Shown: positions 8,052 to 14,456, counted from the first letter of the stretch. The stretch: DNA of 16,845 bases from JANXVV01 sp038230975 (GCA_038230975.1 JBBRMF010000099.1:1-16845), one strand, 5' to 3'. A program made the numbers and translations. The notes: a model not told the origin generated them from the sequence alone.

Positions 8052-8100
8052 CCAACGGCCTGCAACCGCGTAGAGCTGGATGCTCTTAAAGGAGTGGATC

Positions 8101-8904
8101 ATGACCAATGACACAGGATTTTTCACACGCATCGGTAAGATCTTCAAAAGTTCATCGAAATCCAACGGGCATCTCCCGATCATGAAATCCGTTCCGGAAG
8201 ACGAGCATGGCCTGAGTCCCGAAGCGGGCAATGAAATGGGCCAGTCCACCGACAACGGAGGTTCTTCATTGTCGCATCCGGTGGAGGCTTCACGCAGCAC
8301 GTTCCTTCGACCCTGGGCCAAACGGGATGCTTCGATCGTTCAGCTTCAGGATGGATTCAACGCCCTGAACGGATTGATGGGCGCGGTGAAGGACTCGCTC
8401 GACAAACAAAATCAACGGCAAGATGAATTGCTGAATGTTCTCGGCAGCCTGCCGGAAGTTCTTCGGTCCATCCCCGCCAGCGGCGCGGCTCAGACGGAAA
8501 CGCTCCGCGCGATTGCGGATCAGATCAAAGAACAAAACGCCCACCAACAGAAGCTCGGCGACATTCTCGAAAAAGTCACTGAAACCAGTGGCACGCATAA
8601 GGAATCCCTCGACACGCTTCGCCAGCATGTGGCCACTCTTGGCGACCACGACAAAAACATAGCCGAAAACTTAAACCAGGTTGGCGCGGCGATGCAGACC
8701 GTCAGCCATCACTCCAAAACCAGTTCCGAAGTACTCGAGCAGATGCGCGACAACATCAACTCCCGCGAAGGCGAACTGCAGCGGATTCTGCACAAACAAG
8801 GCTCGCGCTATACCACGATGCTCGCGATCGCGATTTTCCTGTCCATCGCGGCTCTAGCCGCGGTTTGTGTGATTGGATACCTGGTGATTTTGAAGACGCA
8901 TTGA
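8101..8904 (+). CDS. Tail-anchored coiled-coil protein of unknown function
   Basis: I do not recognise a named family. The start is ATG 8101, because AAAGGAG (8088-8094) lies 6 nt upstream; the in-frame ATG at 8080 has no such site. The product has 267 residues. Residues 1-75 are polar and probably disordered. A conserved-looking patch RPWAKRDASIVQLQDGFNAL follows. Residues about 85-225 are rich in Q, E, K and L with heptad-like spacing (KQNQRQDELLNVLGSL, LRAIADQIKEQNAHQQ, LEQMRDN), which predicts long helices or a coiled coil. The last 30 residues hold one hydrophobic helix (MLAIAIFLSIAALAAVCVIGYLVI) and end in KTH. There is no signal peptide, so an inner-membrane tail anchor with a cytosolic coiled coil is inferred. 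It is divergent from the ABC importer operon. Confidence 0.85.
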   Translation: MTNDTGFFTRIGKIFKSSSKSNGHLPIMKSVPEDEHGLSPEAGNEMGQSTDNGGSSLSHPVEASRSTFLRPWAKRDASIVQLQDGFNALNGLMGAVKDSLDKQNQRQDELLNVLGSLPEVLRSIPASGAAQTETLRAIADQIKEQNAHQQKLGDILEKVTETSGTHKESLDTLRQHVATLGDHDKNIAENLNQVGAAMQTVSHHSKTSSEVLEQMRDNINSREGELQRILHKQGSRYTTMLAIAIFLSIAALAAVCVIGYLVILKTH

Positions 8905-8918
8905 TAAAGTTCGAATTC

Positions 8919-8940
8919 AGAAATCAGAAAAAAGCTCGAA
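8919..8940 (+). repeat. 22-bp inverted repeat, family B, left copy
   Basis: The 22 bases here, starting AGAAATCAGAAAAAAG and ending CTCGAA, are the exact reverse complement of 9347-9368. The two copies bound a 450-bp segment that contains two small overlapping frames. The A-rich AGAAATCAG core resembles short simple intergenic repeats, so independent copies of one repeat are as likely as the ends of a mobile unit. Confidence 0.8.
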
Positions 8941-9093
8941 AAAAACGGCGAAGAAACCAAGTTAAAAAAACCGATAACGGCCGTCAGTAAACCCGGCCTC
9001 AAGCGCTTCATTTACAAGATCGAAGGCAACTGGGAGGATGCGGTGAAGAAGTCATTCATGAAGAAAAAACCGGCGACGGGATGGCCGAAGTGA
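8932..9093 (+). pseudogene. Small frame with protein-like sequence but no start codon (5'-truncated?)
   Basis: From the edge of the left 22-bp repeat the frame reads KLEKNGEETKLKKPITAVSK and then PGLKRFIYKIEGNWEDAVKK, ending SFMKKKPATGWPK and TGA at 9091. The composition (balanced charge; W, F and Y in a plausible domain; few rare residues) looks like real protein. However, an in-frame TAA stands at 8905 and there is no ATG, GTG or TTG before GTG 9043. I infer that the 5' end was lost, possibly when the repeat arrived, or that a non-canonical start or a frameshift from TTG 8901 is used. Its 3' end overlaps the next small ORF by 13 bp, as in a two-gene unit. Function unknown. Confidence 0.35.
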
Positions 9094-9260
9094 AGCCAAG
9101 CAGCGTCATCTTCTCGGCATTAGGAGGCGGGATCGCCGTTTCTGTTTTTCTTGGGGCGATCAGATTGGCAATTCTTTTGCTGATTTTGCTAGTTTTCCTT
9201 GCGGTAGTAAAGATCATCTCCGACTCCATGCGACCGCCGCCCAAACGGTCGATTGCATAA
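9081..9260 (+). CDS. Small single-pass membrane protein (59 aa), unknown function
   Basis: ATG 9081 to TAA 9258 encodes 59 residues beginning MAEVKPSSVIFSALGGG. A long hydrophobic stretch at about residues 18-43 includes LAILLLILLVFLAVV, and the tail is basic (MRPPPKRSIA). This looks like one transmembrane helix, perhaps with a re-entrant glycine-rich start. The ribosome site is weak (GACGGG just before the ATG). It overlaps the end of the preceding small frame by 13 bp, which fits translational coupling if that frame is translated. Both sit between the 22-bp inverted repeats. I do not recognise the family. A hydrophobic ORF this short could be spurious, but the overlap arrangement and codon pattern favour a real gene. 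Confidence 0.45.
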   Translation: MAEVKPSSVIFSALGGGIAVSVFLGAIRLAILLLILLVFLAVVKIISDSMRPPPKRSIA

Positions 9261-9346
9261 AGTAGATACGTCCTAAAAAAAATACAAAAATTCGAAAAGT
9301 GGCTTTGCCGATGGATCTGTTTTTCGAGGTTTTGGATTGTCTTTCA
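9261..9346. other. AT-rich non-coding spacer
   Basis: The stretch between the small membrane protein and the right 22-bp repeat is A/T-rich, with runs of A around 9275-9290 and T around 9319-9323. These could serve as simple termination signals for the convergent transcripts. No gene is seen. Confidence 0.4.
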
Positions 9347-9380
9347 TTCGAGCTTTTTTCTGATTTCTAATTTCTGATTT
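9347..9380 (-). repeat. 22-bp inverted repeat, right copy, with adjoining 7-bp tandem repeat
   Basis: Positions 9347-9368 are the exact reverse complement of 8919-8940. At 9360-9380 the plus strand has three 7-bp units in tandem: CTGATTT, CTAATTT, CTGATTT. The TAG stop of nnrD (9367-9369) and its last codons lie inside this repeat, so the terminal residues EIRN are repeat-encoded. Confidence 0.8.
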
Positions 9381-10260
9381 CGATTTTACGAATCGCCTCC
9401 GGTATCGCATCAATAACCTCTCGAGCCAGCGCGCAGCGACGTCCCCATTTTTTCCCGGCGATCTCCCCGGCAAGGCCGTGCAGATGAACTCCGATGGTCG
9501 CCGCCTCAAATCGCTCGATGCCTTGACCGAGTAAGCAACCGATCATTCCACTGAGCACATCGCCGGTCCCTGCTTTGGAAAGCGTGCTGTCTCCCGTGTG
9601 ATTGACATAGACCCGCACGCCGTCAGTCACGACGGTGCGATGGCCCTTCAACACAATCACCTGCCCAAAGGCCCGGGCGGCTTCCGTGGCGATCTCAATG
9701 CGGCCTGTTTCGTCCGTGGGAACTTCGGTTCGACCGATGAGATGTGCCAGCCGGCCCATCTCACCCGGATGCGGTGTGAGTACCGCGTGAGCTTTAAAAT
9801 CGCGTGGCCAATTCTTTTCCGCCGCGATAATATTGAGCCCATCGGCATCAATGACCATCGGCTTCTCTAACTTCATCAACCGCATAAGCCGCGCCTTGGC
9901 AACGGAGGCGTGGCCCATTCCAGGACCGATGACGATCGCATCCGCTTTCACCACTGCCTCCATCAAGTTTTCGAGATCCGCGGTGTCGGCTAAGCCCAAC
10001 CCCACGAGTTCCGGCGTGATGGAAAGGCAAATGGCCAGAACCGATTTCGGCATTGCGATTTGTACTAATCCGCTGCCCATTCTTAACGCCGCCGTGCCCG
10101 CAAGCGCCGGAGCGCCGATCATTTGATCGTTTCCCCCGAGAATCAGCACGCGCCCGAAGATGCCTTTGTGCCCTTCCCTGGAGCGAGGCGGAAGTTTGGC
10201 AGGTTTGTCGGTTCGGATGATTTTGATTTTTTTCACGGTGGGTTCCTGGTCTTCGGTCAC
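9367..10260 (-). CDS. nnrD: ADP-dependent NAD(P)H-hydrate dehydratase
   Basis: Repairs NAD(P)H hydrates to NAD(P)H using ADP; it is a ribokinase-fold enzyme. Up to 297 residues from GTG 10260. Family signatures are all present: GRVLILGGNDQMIGAPALAG (residues 37-56), IGPGMG (111-116), LTPHPGEMGRL (161-171), LKGHRTVVTDG (204-214) and the catalytic GTGDVLSGM with Asp234. It lacks the N-terminal epimerase (NnrE) domain found in fused bacterial YjeF proteins, so it is the stand-alone form. GTG 10236 is an alternative start: AGGA lies 7 nt upstream of it, whereas the 10260 start has no ribosome site. The gene follows larB on the same strand, separated by 117 bp containing a long inverted repeat. 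The C-terminal EIRN and the stop codon fall in a different repeat. Confidence 0.93.
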   Translation of the reverse strand: MTEDQEPTVKKIKIIRTDKPAKLPPRSREGHKGIFGRVLILGGNDQMIGAPALAGTAALRMGSGLVQIAMPKSVLAICLSITPELVGLGLADTADLENLMEAVVKADAIVIGPGMGHASVAKARLMRLMKLEKPMVIDADGLNIIAAEKNWPRDFKAHAVLTPHPGEMGRLAHLIGRTEVPTDETGRIEIATEAARAFGQVIVLKGHRTVVTDGVRVYVNHTGDSTLSKAGTGDVLSGMIGCLLGQGIERFEAATIGVHLHGLAGEIAGKKWGRRCALAREVIDAIPEAIRKIEIRN

Positions 10261-10289
10261 GCTTTAAAGTTAGGGTTCTACACGTTGCC

Positions 10290-10377
10290 GGTGCCACGGG
10301 TCGCGGTACTCCGAGACCCGTGTTCTTTCCGATCATGGTCGCCGCACAGGTCTCGGAGTACCGCGACCCGTGGCACC
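10290..10377. repeat. Inverted pair of 33-bp family A repeats (long hairpin)
   Basis: Copies at 10290-10322 and 10345-10377 are reverse complements at 32 of 33 positions around a 22-nt spacer, so the RNA or single strand can form a very long stem. Each copy is also a small hairpin. In the left copy the arms are CACGGGTC and GACCCGTG (G-C pair), while copy 1 at window start has CACAGGTC and GACCTGTG (A-T pair). This is a compensatory change. The right end abuts the TAG stop of larB. Between larB and nnrD it could act as terminator, RNA stabiliser or cruciform. Confidence 0.9.
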
Positions 10378-11193
10378 CTAATTTTTTGGGCGTCGACTTT
10401 TTTGGACCTGATGGAAGACCGAAGCCGCCGAGAAGGCAGCGCCGAACCCGTTATCGATATTGACCACGCTGACGTTTGAAGCACAACTGTTTAACATCCC
10501 CAGGAGCGCCGCCAATCCGCCGAAGCTTGCACCGTAGCCAATGCTGGTCGGGACCGCATAGACCGGGCAGGCAACTAATCCACCGACAACGCTGGGGAGC
10601 GCGCCTTCCATGCCCGCCACAACAATCACGGCGCACGCATTCTGTAAGACTTCCAGTTGCGAGAGCAGGCGATGCAGCCCGCTGACCCCCACATCCGTTA
10701 ATCGCCGAACCGGAACGCGCATGGCACGCAGCGTCATGGCTGCTTCTTCGGCTACCGGTCCATCGGAAGTGCCTGCGGACACCAGCACAACATACGCCTG
10801 CTCGGAGTCTGATTCGATCGCTTCCGGCGGATTTACAATGACCGTTCGTCCGGCCTCGTTCACGGCAATTTTTTCAAACGCGGTACGCATCGCGACGATT
10901 TGCTCGGTGTTCGCGCGGGTCGCGAGTACCGGTACACCATGCGTCGCGAGCTGCCTGGCGATCTCGACGGTTTGCGATGGCGTTTTTCCCGGGCAGAAAA
11001 TGACTTCCGGATATCCGCAGCGCAGCGCCCGGTGATGGTCCACGGTGGCGAACGGCAATTGTTCGTAGGGCAATCGGCGCAGGCGTTCCATCGCCTCGGG
11101 CACGGGCGTCTTTTGCTCGGAAACAGCGATCAATAAGTCTTTGAGATGATCAGGGTTCACGCGCGGATTGTAACCACACTTGCCGGATGCCAT
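10378..11193 (-). CDS. larB: Nickel-pincer cofactor biosynthesis protein LarB
   Basis: LarB carboxylates the pyridinium ring of nicotinic acid adenine dinucleotide and hydrolyses the phosphoanhydride. This is the first step towards the nickel-pincer nucleotide used by lactate racemase (LarA) and related enzymes. The protein has 271 residues with a PurE-like C-terminal domain. Seen motifs are VDHHRALRCGYPEVIF (residues 51-66), SAGTSDGPVAEEA (139-151), AGMEGALPSVVGGL (193-206), PTSIGYGAS (215-223) and MLNSC followed by VVNIDNGFGA. Cys237 in MLNSC probably corresponds to the covalent catalytic cysteine of L. plantarum LarB, by position. LarC, LarE and LarA are not in this window. ATG 11193 has no ribosome site; GTG 11160 is the alternative. 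It diverges from the oxidoreductase with only 22 bp between starts. Confidence 0.95.
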   Translation of the reverse strand: MASGKCGYNPRVNPDHLKDLLIAVSEQKTPVPEAMERLRRLPYEQLPFATVDHHRALRCGYPEVIFCPGKTPSQTVEIARQLATHGVPVLATRANTEQIVAMRTAFEKIAVNEAGRTVIVNPPEAIESDSEQAYVVLVSAGTSDGPVAEEAAMTLRAMRVPVRRLTDVGVSGLHRLLSQLEVLQNACAVIVVAGMEGALPSVVGGLVACPVYAVPTSIGYGASFGGLAALLGMLNSCASNVSVVNIDNGFGAAFSAASVFHQVQKSRRPKN

Positions 11194-11203
11194 ACACTGG
11201 CAT
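11187..11203. promoter_or_regulatory. Operator-like dyad over the larB start
   Basis: ATGCCA (11187-11192) and TGGCAT (11198-11203) form a perfect 6-bp inverted repeat with a 5-bp spacer. It lies over the larB ATG, 13 bp before the divergent oxidoreductase start. A protein site controlling both genes is possible, but a short dyad like this can occur by chance. Confidence 0.25.
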
Positions 11204-11215
11204 TACAAATAGTAT

Positions 11216-12244
11216 GTGAATGAAAAACAGTCTTCCGCGTCGTCACTCCCTCTTCCCGTGGCCGTTCTTGGATGCGGACGGATGGGCAGGCTGCATGCCC
11301 GCGTTTATTCGCAGATGCCTGAGGTGAAGCTCGTCGGAGTATTCGATGCCGATGGCGCGACCGCTGCCGCCGTTGCCAATGAATATGGCTGCCAGCCGTT
11401 TACGAATCTGGCGGAATTGCTGCCGTTGGTGAAAGCCGTGACGATCGCCACGCCGACGCAATTCCACGCCACCGTTGCAGAGCCGTGTTTGAAAGCGGGC
11501 GTAGCGTGTTTGATCGAGAAACCGCTGGCCCGTAACACCGCCGAATGTCAGATGATCGTGAGTTGGTCGAAGCAATACGATGTGCCGGTTCAGGTCGGGC
11601 ATATCGAGCGATTCAATCCGGCTCTGCGTGCCCTGCAAAAGCTGGGGTTTAAACCGCGCTTTATGGAAGTGGTCCGCATCAGTCCGCTGACGTTTCGGAG
11701 CCTCGATGTGGGGGTCGTGCTGGACATGATGATTCACGACATTGATATCGTGCTGAAACTCGCCGGCGCGCCACTGACAAAAGTGGAGGCCAGCGGTGTC
11801 AGCGTCACCGGTGGCGCGGAAGACATTTGCAATGCGCGGCTGACCTTCGAGAACGGGTGCGTCGCCAACCTCACCGGTTCTCGACTGGCTCTAAAAACGG
11901 AGCGTAAGTTGCGGGCGTTCTGCCCTGGCGCGTACATTTCAATCGACTATGGTAAACGGACAGGCGTGGTCGTCCACGGGAACACGAATCTACCGACGCT
12001 CCGAGAAACAGCCGCGCGCGTTCGCAGCGGTGAGATCAAAGATCTTTCGAAGCTCAACTACACCGATCTCGTGAAAGTGGAACCGCTGGAGATCGAGCAG
12101 ATCGACCCGTTGCGAACACAATTGGAATCATTCATCACGGCAGTCAAAGAAAAGCGCACCCCTGAAGTAACGGCCGAAGATGGATTAGCCGCCGTGCAAG
12201 CCGCGGAAAGAATTGTGGCCGCCATCGAGCCGCAGGCATTCTGA
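11216..12244 (+). CDS. Gfo/Idh/MocA family NAD(P)-dependent oxidoreductase
   Basis: A 342-residue sugar-dehydrogenase-like protein. The N-terminal Rossmann domain starts VAVLGCGRMGRLHARVY (residues 15-31). EKPLARNTAEC carries the conserved lysine (K102), VGHIERFNPALRAL lies at about 127-140, and LDMMIHDIDIV carries D170 and H174 of the active site. The C-terminal half is the usual alpha/beta substrate-binding domain. GTG 11216 is the only start that keeps the full Rossmann strand with a short lead; no clear Shine-Dalgarno site is seen. GHIERFNPA is a pattern I associate with members near lipid A genes that oxidise UDP-sugars, but no such neighbours are here, so the substrate is open. It is divergent from larB and is followed by a long hairpin repeat. 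Confidence 0.92.
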   Translation: MNEKQSSASSLPLPVAVLGCGRMGRLHARVYSQMPEVKLVGVFDADGATAAAVANEYGCQPFTNLAELLPLVKAVTIATPTQFHATVAEPCLKAGVACLIEKPLARNTAECQMIVSWSKQYDVPVQVGHIERFNPALRALQKLGFKPRFMEVVRISPLTFRSLDVGVVLDMMIHDIDIVLKLAGAPLTKVEASGVSVTGGAEDICNARLTFENGCVANLTGSRLALKTERKLRAFCPGAYISIDYGKRTGVVVHGNTNLPTLRETAARVRSGEIKDLSKLNYTDLVKVEPLEIEQIDPLRTQLESFITAVKEKRTPEVTAEDGLAAVQAAERIVAAIEPQAF

Positions 12245-12246
12245 GA

Positions 12247-12319
12247 AATGACGAAATCCGAATTCACGAATGAAGACGCATTTCTTTGTCTACCTTCGTG
12301 AATTCGGAAATTCGTCATT
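12247..12319. repeat. Long hairpin repeat (family C) between convergent genes
   Basis: Left arm 12247-12270 (AATGACGAAATCCGAATTCA...) and right arm 12295-12319 are complementary over 23 of 24 positions with a single small bulge, around a 24-nt loop. The structure starts 2 bp after the oxidoreductase stop and 23 bp before the end of the convergent small exported-protein gene. It probably works as a bidirectional terminator. The GACGAA/GAATTC-rich arms look like a dispersed intergenic repeat. Confidence 0.8.
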
Positions 12320-12341
12320 CGTCGTTTTTGCGAAGCAAACC

Positions 12342-12683
12342 TTAGCTTTCGATCTTCACATCGGTAACTTTCGCTTCCTTATATTCTTTGCCCTTGTCAT
12401 CCGTCTTAACGACGGGGTCGGAGGCGAGGGTGGCAGTCATCTTCTTATCGTCCATGCGGGCTTTCTGGGCGGCCTTGTAGCTTTCGCTGTCGCCGGATAG
12501 CACCCAGCGCATTCCCTTGGCATCGACGAGCATGAGTGAATGGCCGGCGCTGGTAACGCCGCTGCAAGTGGCACAATCAGATTTGCCGGTGATCGTTTTC
12601 ACGCTATCGGCGGCATGGGCAAGACTCGCGCCGGCAAGCGCGAACAAAACGGCGGCGGCGCAGAACAGATTGAGACGCTTCAT
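12342..12683 (-). CDS. Small exported protein with CxxC motif, unknown function
   Basis: The start is ATG 12683 because GGAGG lies 5 nt upstream; the in-frame ATG at 12698 would only lengthen the n-region. The product has 113 residues with a clear signal peptide (MKRLNLFCAAAVLFALAG, cleavage near AHA-AD). The mature part of about 89 residues contains GKSDCATCSG (Cys37, Cys40), then a lysine-rich beta-type region (LMLVDAKGMRWVLSGD, KKMTATLASDPVVK). A CxxC in the periplasm could bind metal or be redox-active, but the sequence does not show which. I do not recognise a named family. It follows msrP-msrQ on the same strand after 97 bp with a hairpin between, so it may be separately transcribed. 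Confidence 0.8.
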   Translation of the reverse strand: MKRLNLFCAAAVLFALAGASLAHAADSVKTITGKSDCATCSGVTSAGHSLMLVDAKGMRWVLSGDSESYKAAQKARMDDKKMTATLASDPVVKTDDKGKEYKEAKVTDVKIES

Positions 12684-12730
12684 GGGAACCTCCATCAAAG
12701 GAATGGGTCACACATTGAGAAACCAACTCG

Positions 12731-12748
12731 GCCGACAACGCTGTCGGC
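12731..12748 (-). terminator. Hairpin downstream of msrQ
   Basis: GCCGACA (12731-12737) and TGTCGGC (12742-12748) form a perfect 7-bp stem with a 4-nt loop, 33 bp after the msrQ stop in the direction of transcription. Only a poor U-tract (GTTGGTTT) follows, so it may be a weak terminator or an RNA-stability element between msrQ and the small exported-protein gene. Confidence 0.4.
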
Positions 12749-12780
12749 TCATCCTGGGATCTCATTAGAAATTTAATCCA

Positions 12781-13392
12781 TCAACGGGCAATCACTGGTT
12801 TTCTGCGGAGAGCCGGCAGGTAGGCATTGGCCAGCCGGTATCCCAGCAACAAAATCAATACCGCCGAAAAAGCCAAGGGTTGCCCGGTATCGGCTTTGAC
12901 CAGCAGAAAATAATGGATCGCCCCTGCCGCGCCCGCTACATACGCCAGGCGATGCAGCTTTTTCCAACGGGCGGCACCCAGTCGTTTGATCATACCGTTC
13001 GTAGACGTCAGAGCCAGCGGAACCATGACCAACAGCGCCGTCATCCCCAGCAAAATAAATGGGCGGGCGAACGTGTCGTCCCAGGTACTTTTGAGGCTGA
13101 GGGATCGATCAAAAATAAAATAGGAACTGAAATGGAGCAAGCCATAGAAGAAAGCGCAGAGGCCGAGCATTTTTCGGAAATGGCTGAAGCTGTTCCATCC
13201 ACTTATTTTGCGGGCAGGCGTGATGGCAAGGGACAAAATCAGGAAGACCAGCGCCAGCATGCCCGTGGTGCGGATGAGGTACTCAACGGGGTTAGCGCCA
13301 AGCCGATGTTGGGACGCATCGTACCCCAGCATTGCCAACGGCACGAGGCTATTGACGAGCACCACGAACTTGGCAAATCTGGCGTCTTTCAA
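12781..13392 (-). CDS. msrQ: Haem-binding membrane subunit of periplasmic methionine sulfoxide reductase
   Basis: MsrQ (YedZ) is an inner-membrane b-type cytochrome that passes electrons to MsrP. It has 203 residues and about six hydrophobic segments. The conserved histidines expected to ligand haem appear in SHFRKMLGLCAFFYGLLHF and in KKLHRLAYVAGAAGAIHYF. The segment GWNSFSHFRKMLGL is typical of the ferric-reductase-like family. The start is TTG 13392, with AGAGG 8 nt upstream beginning right at the msrP stop; the two genes are 11 bp apart, so they are translationally coupled. No ATG is available near the N-terminus. The msrP partner immediately upstream makes the assignment firm. Confidence 0.93.
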   Translation of the reverse strand: MKDARFAKFVVLVNSLVPLAMLGYDASQHRLGANPVEYLIRTTGMLALVFLILSLAITPARKISGWNSFSHFRKMLGLCAFFYGLLHFSSYFIFDRSLSLKSTWDDTFARPFILLGMTALLVMVPLALTSTNGMIKRLGAARWKKLHRLAYVAGAAGAIHYFLLVKADTGQPLAFSAVLILLLGYRLANAYLPALRRKPVIAR

Positions 13393-13403
13393 ACGATAGG
13401 CCT

Positions 13404-14456
13404 CTAAAAATTAGCGCGCAAATCCATTCCAGCATAAAGCGAAGCGACTTGCTCGGCGTACCCGTTAAACATGAGCGTTTCGCGCTTTTTCAGATCGCCT
13501 ATCCGCAATTCCGTGGCTTGGCTCCAGCGCGGATGATCGACCAGAGGATTGACGTTGGCGTAAAAACCGTACTCATCAGCGCCGAAATCATTCCAAGTCG
13601 TGGGAGGTTTTTCGGCCAACAGTTGAATCTTGACGATCGACTTAATTCCCTTGAATCCATATTTCCACGGCACGACCAGTCGAAGCGGTGCCCCGTTTTG
13701 AGGGGGAAGCTGCCTGCCGTACAAACCGCTGGCAAGAATCGCCAGGGGATGCATGGCTTCATCCATACGCAGTCCTTCAACATACGGCCATTTTAGAACC
13801 TGATGGCGTTGGTTGGGCATGCGCGCGGGATCGACCAAAGTTTGAAACGCGACGTACTTTGCCCCGCTCAACGGTTCGACGCGATCGAGCAATTTCGATA
13901 GTGACATCCCGGCCCATGGAATGACCATCGACCATCCCTCGACGCAACGCATTCGATAGACTCGTTCCTCCGGCGGACTGATCTTCAATAGTTCATCCAG
14001 ATCGAACACTTTGGGCTTGCGAACCAAACCTTCGATCGCCACGGTCCAGGGTGCTGCAACAAAATTCCTGGCCGCGTAGGCAACGGACTCTTTACCGGTC
14101 GAGAATTCGTAAAAGTTATTGTAGTTCGTGATGTTTGCAAACGGGGTTTGCGCCTCGACGGTTCTAAACCCGTTGGTAAGGTTGGGATCGACCTGGGCGA
14201 CGGCATTTGTAGTCGGTGCCGTCGTGCCGGTTGCTGTAGTTGGCGCAACTGGGGCGGCGACAAAGTCTTTTAGAACGGGAGGCTGCTGGGTTGCCGTCAC
14301 GGAATCGCTTCGGCCATTCAGCTTTTCATAGGTCCAACCAGTGGCTAACACTGTACCGGCGACGATTCCCGCGCGCATAAATGTGCGGCGATTGAGATAC
14401 GCGCCTTCGGGCGTGATCTCGCGGGTGGGAATGTCGGACGGCTTCTTGATGAGCAT
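13404..14456 (-). CDS. msrP: Periplasmic methionine sulfoxide reductase, molybdopterin catalytic subunit
   Basis: MsrP (YedY) reduces methionine sulfoxide in envelope proteins and receives electrons through MsrQ. It has 350 residues. A Tat signal NRRTFMRAGIVAG (twin arginines 23-24) shows export as a folded cofactor-loaded enzyme. The molybdenum-ligand Cys171 lies in YRMRCVEGWSMVIPWAGMSL, and cofactor-binding motifs LRLVVPWKYGFKGIKSI and WNDFGADEYGFYANVNP follow. Unusual is a low-complexity linker at about residues 50-100, rich in Ala, Thr and Pro (AAPVAPTTATGTTAPTTNAV), which makes it somewhat longer than E. coli MsrP. It is coupled to msrQ downstream and follows the PpiC isomerase gene by 92 bp. 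No strong ribosome site is seen before the ATG. Confidence 0.96.
   Translation of the reverse strand: MLIKKPSDIPTREITPEGAYLNRRTFMRAGIVAGTVLATGWTYEKLNGRSDSVTATQQPPVLKDFVAAPVAPTTATGTTAPTTNAVAQVDPNLTNGFRTVEAQTPFANITNYNNFYEFSTGKESVAYAARNFVAAPWTVAIEGLVRKPKVFDLDELLKISPPEERVYRMRCVEGWSMVIPWAGMSLSKLLDRVEPLSGAKYVAFQTLVDPARMPNQRHQVLKWPYVEGLRMDEAMHPLAILASGLYGRQLPPQNGAPLRLVVPWKYGFKGIKSIVKIQLLAEKPPTTWNDFGADEYGFYANVNPLVDHPRWSQATELRIGDLKKRETLMFNGYAEQVASLYAGMDLRANF

Noticed and set aside
8013..8100. Cobalamin riboswitch upstream of the importer operon
   Set aside because: Only 88 bp separate the divergent starts, and no B12-box-like sequence or suitable fold is visible.
8013..8321. N-terminal extension of the binding-protein frame
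   Set aside because: Overlaps the divergent coiled-coil gene and precedes a complete lipoprotein signal peptide.
8919..9368. Insertion sequence
   Set aside because: No transposase is encoded and the bounding 22-mers are A-rich simple-type repeats; kept only as a possible non-autonomous unit in the findings.
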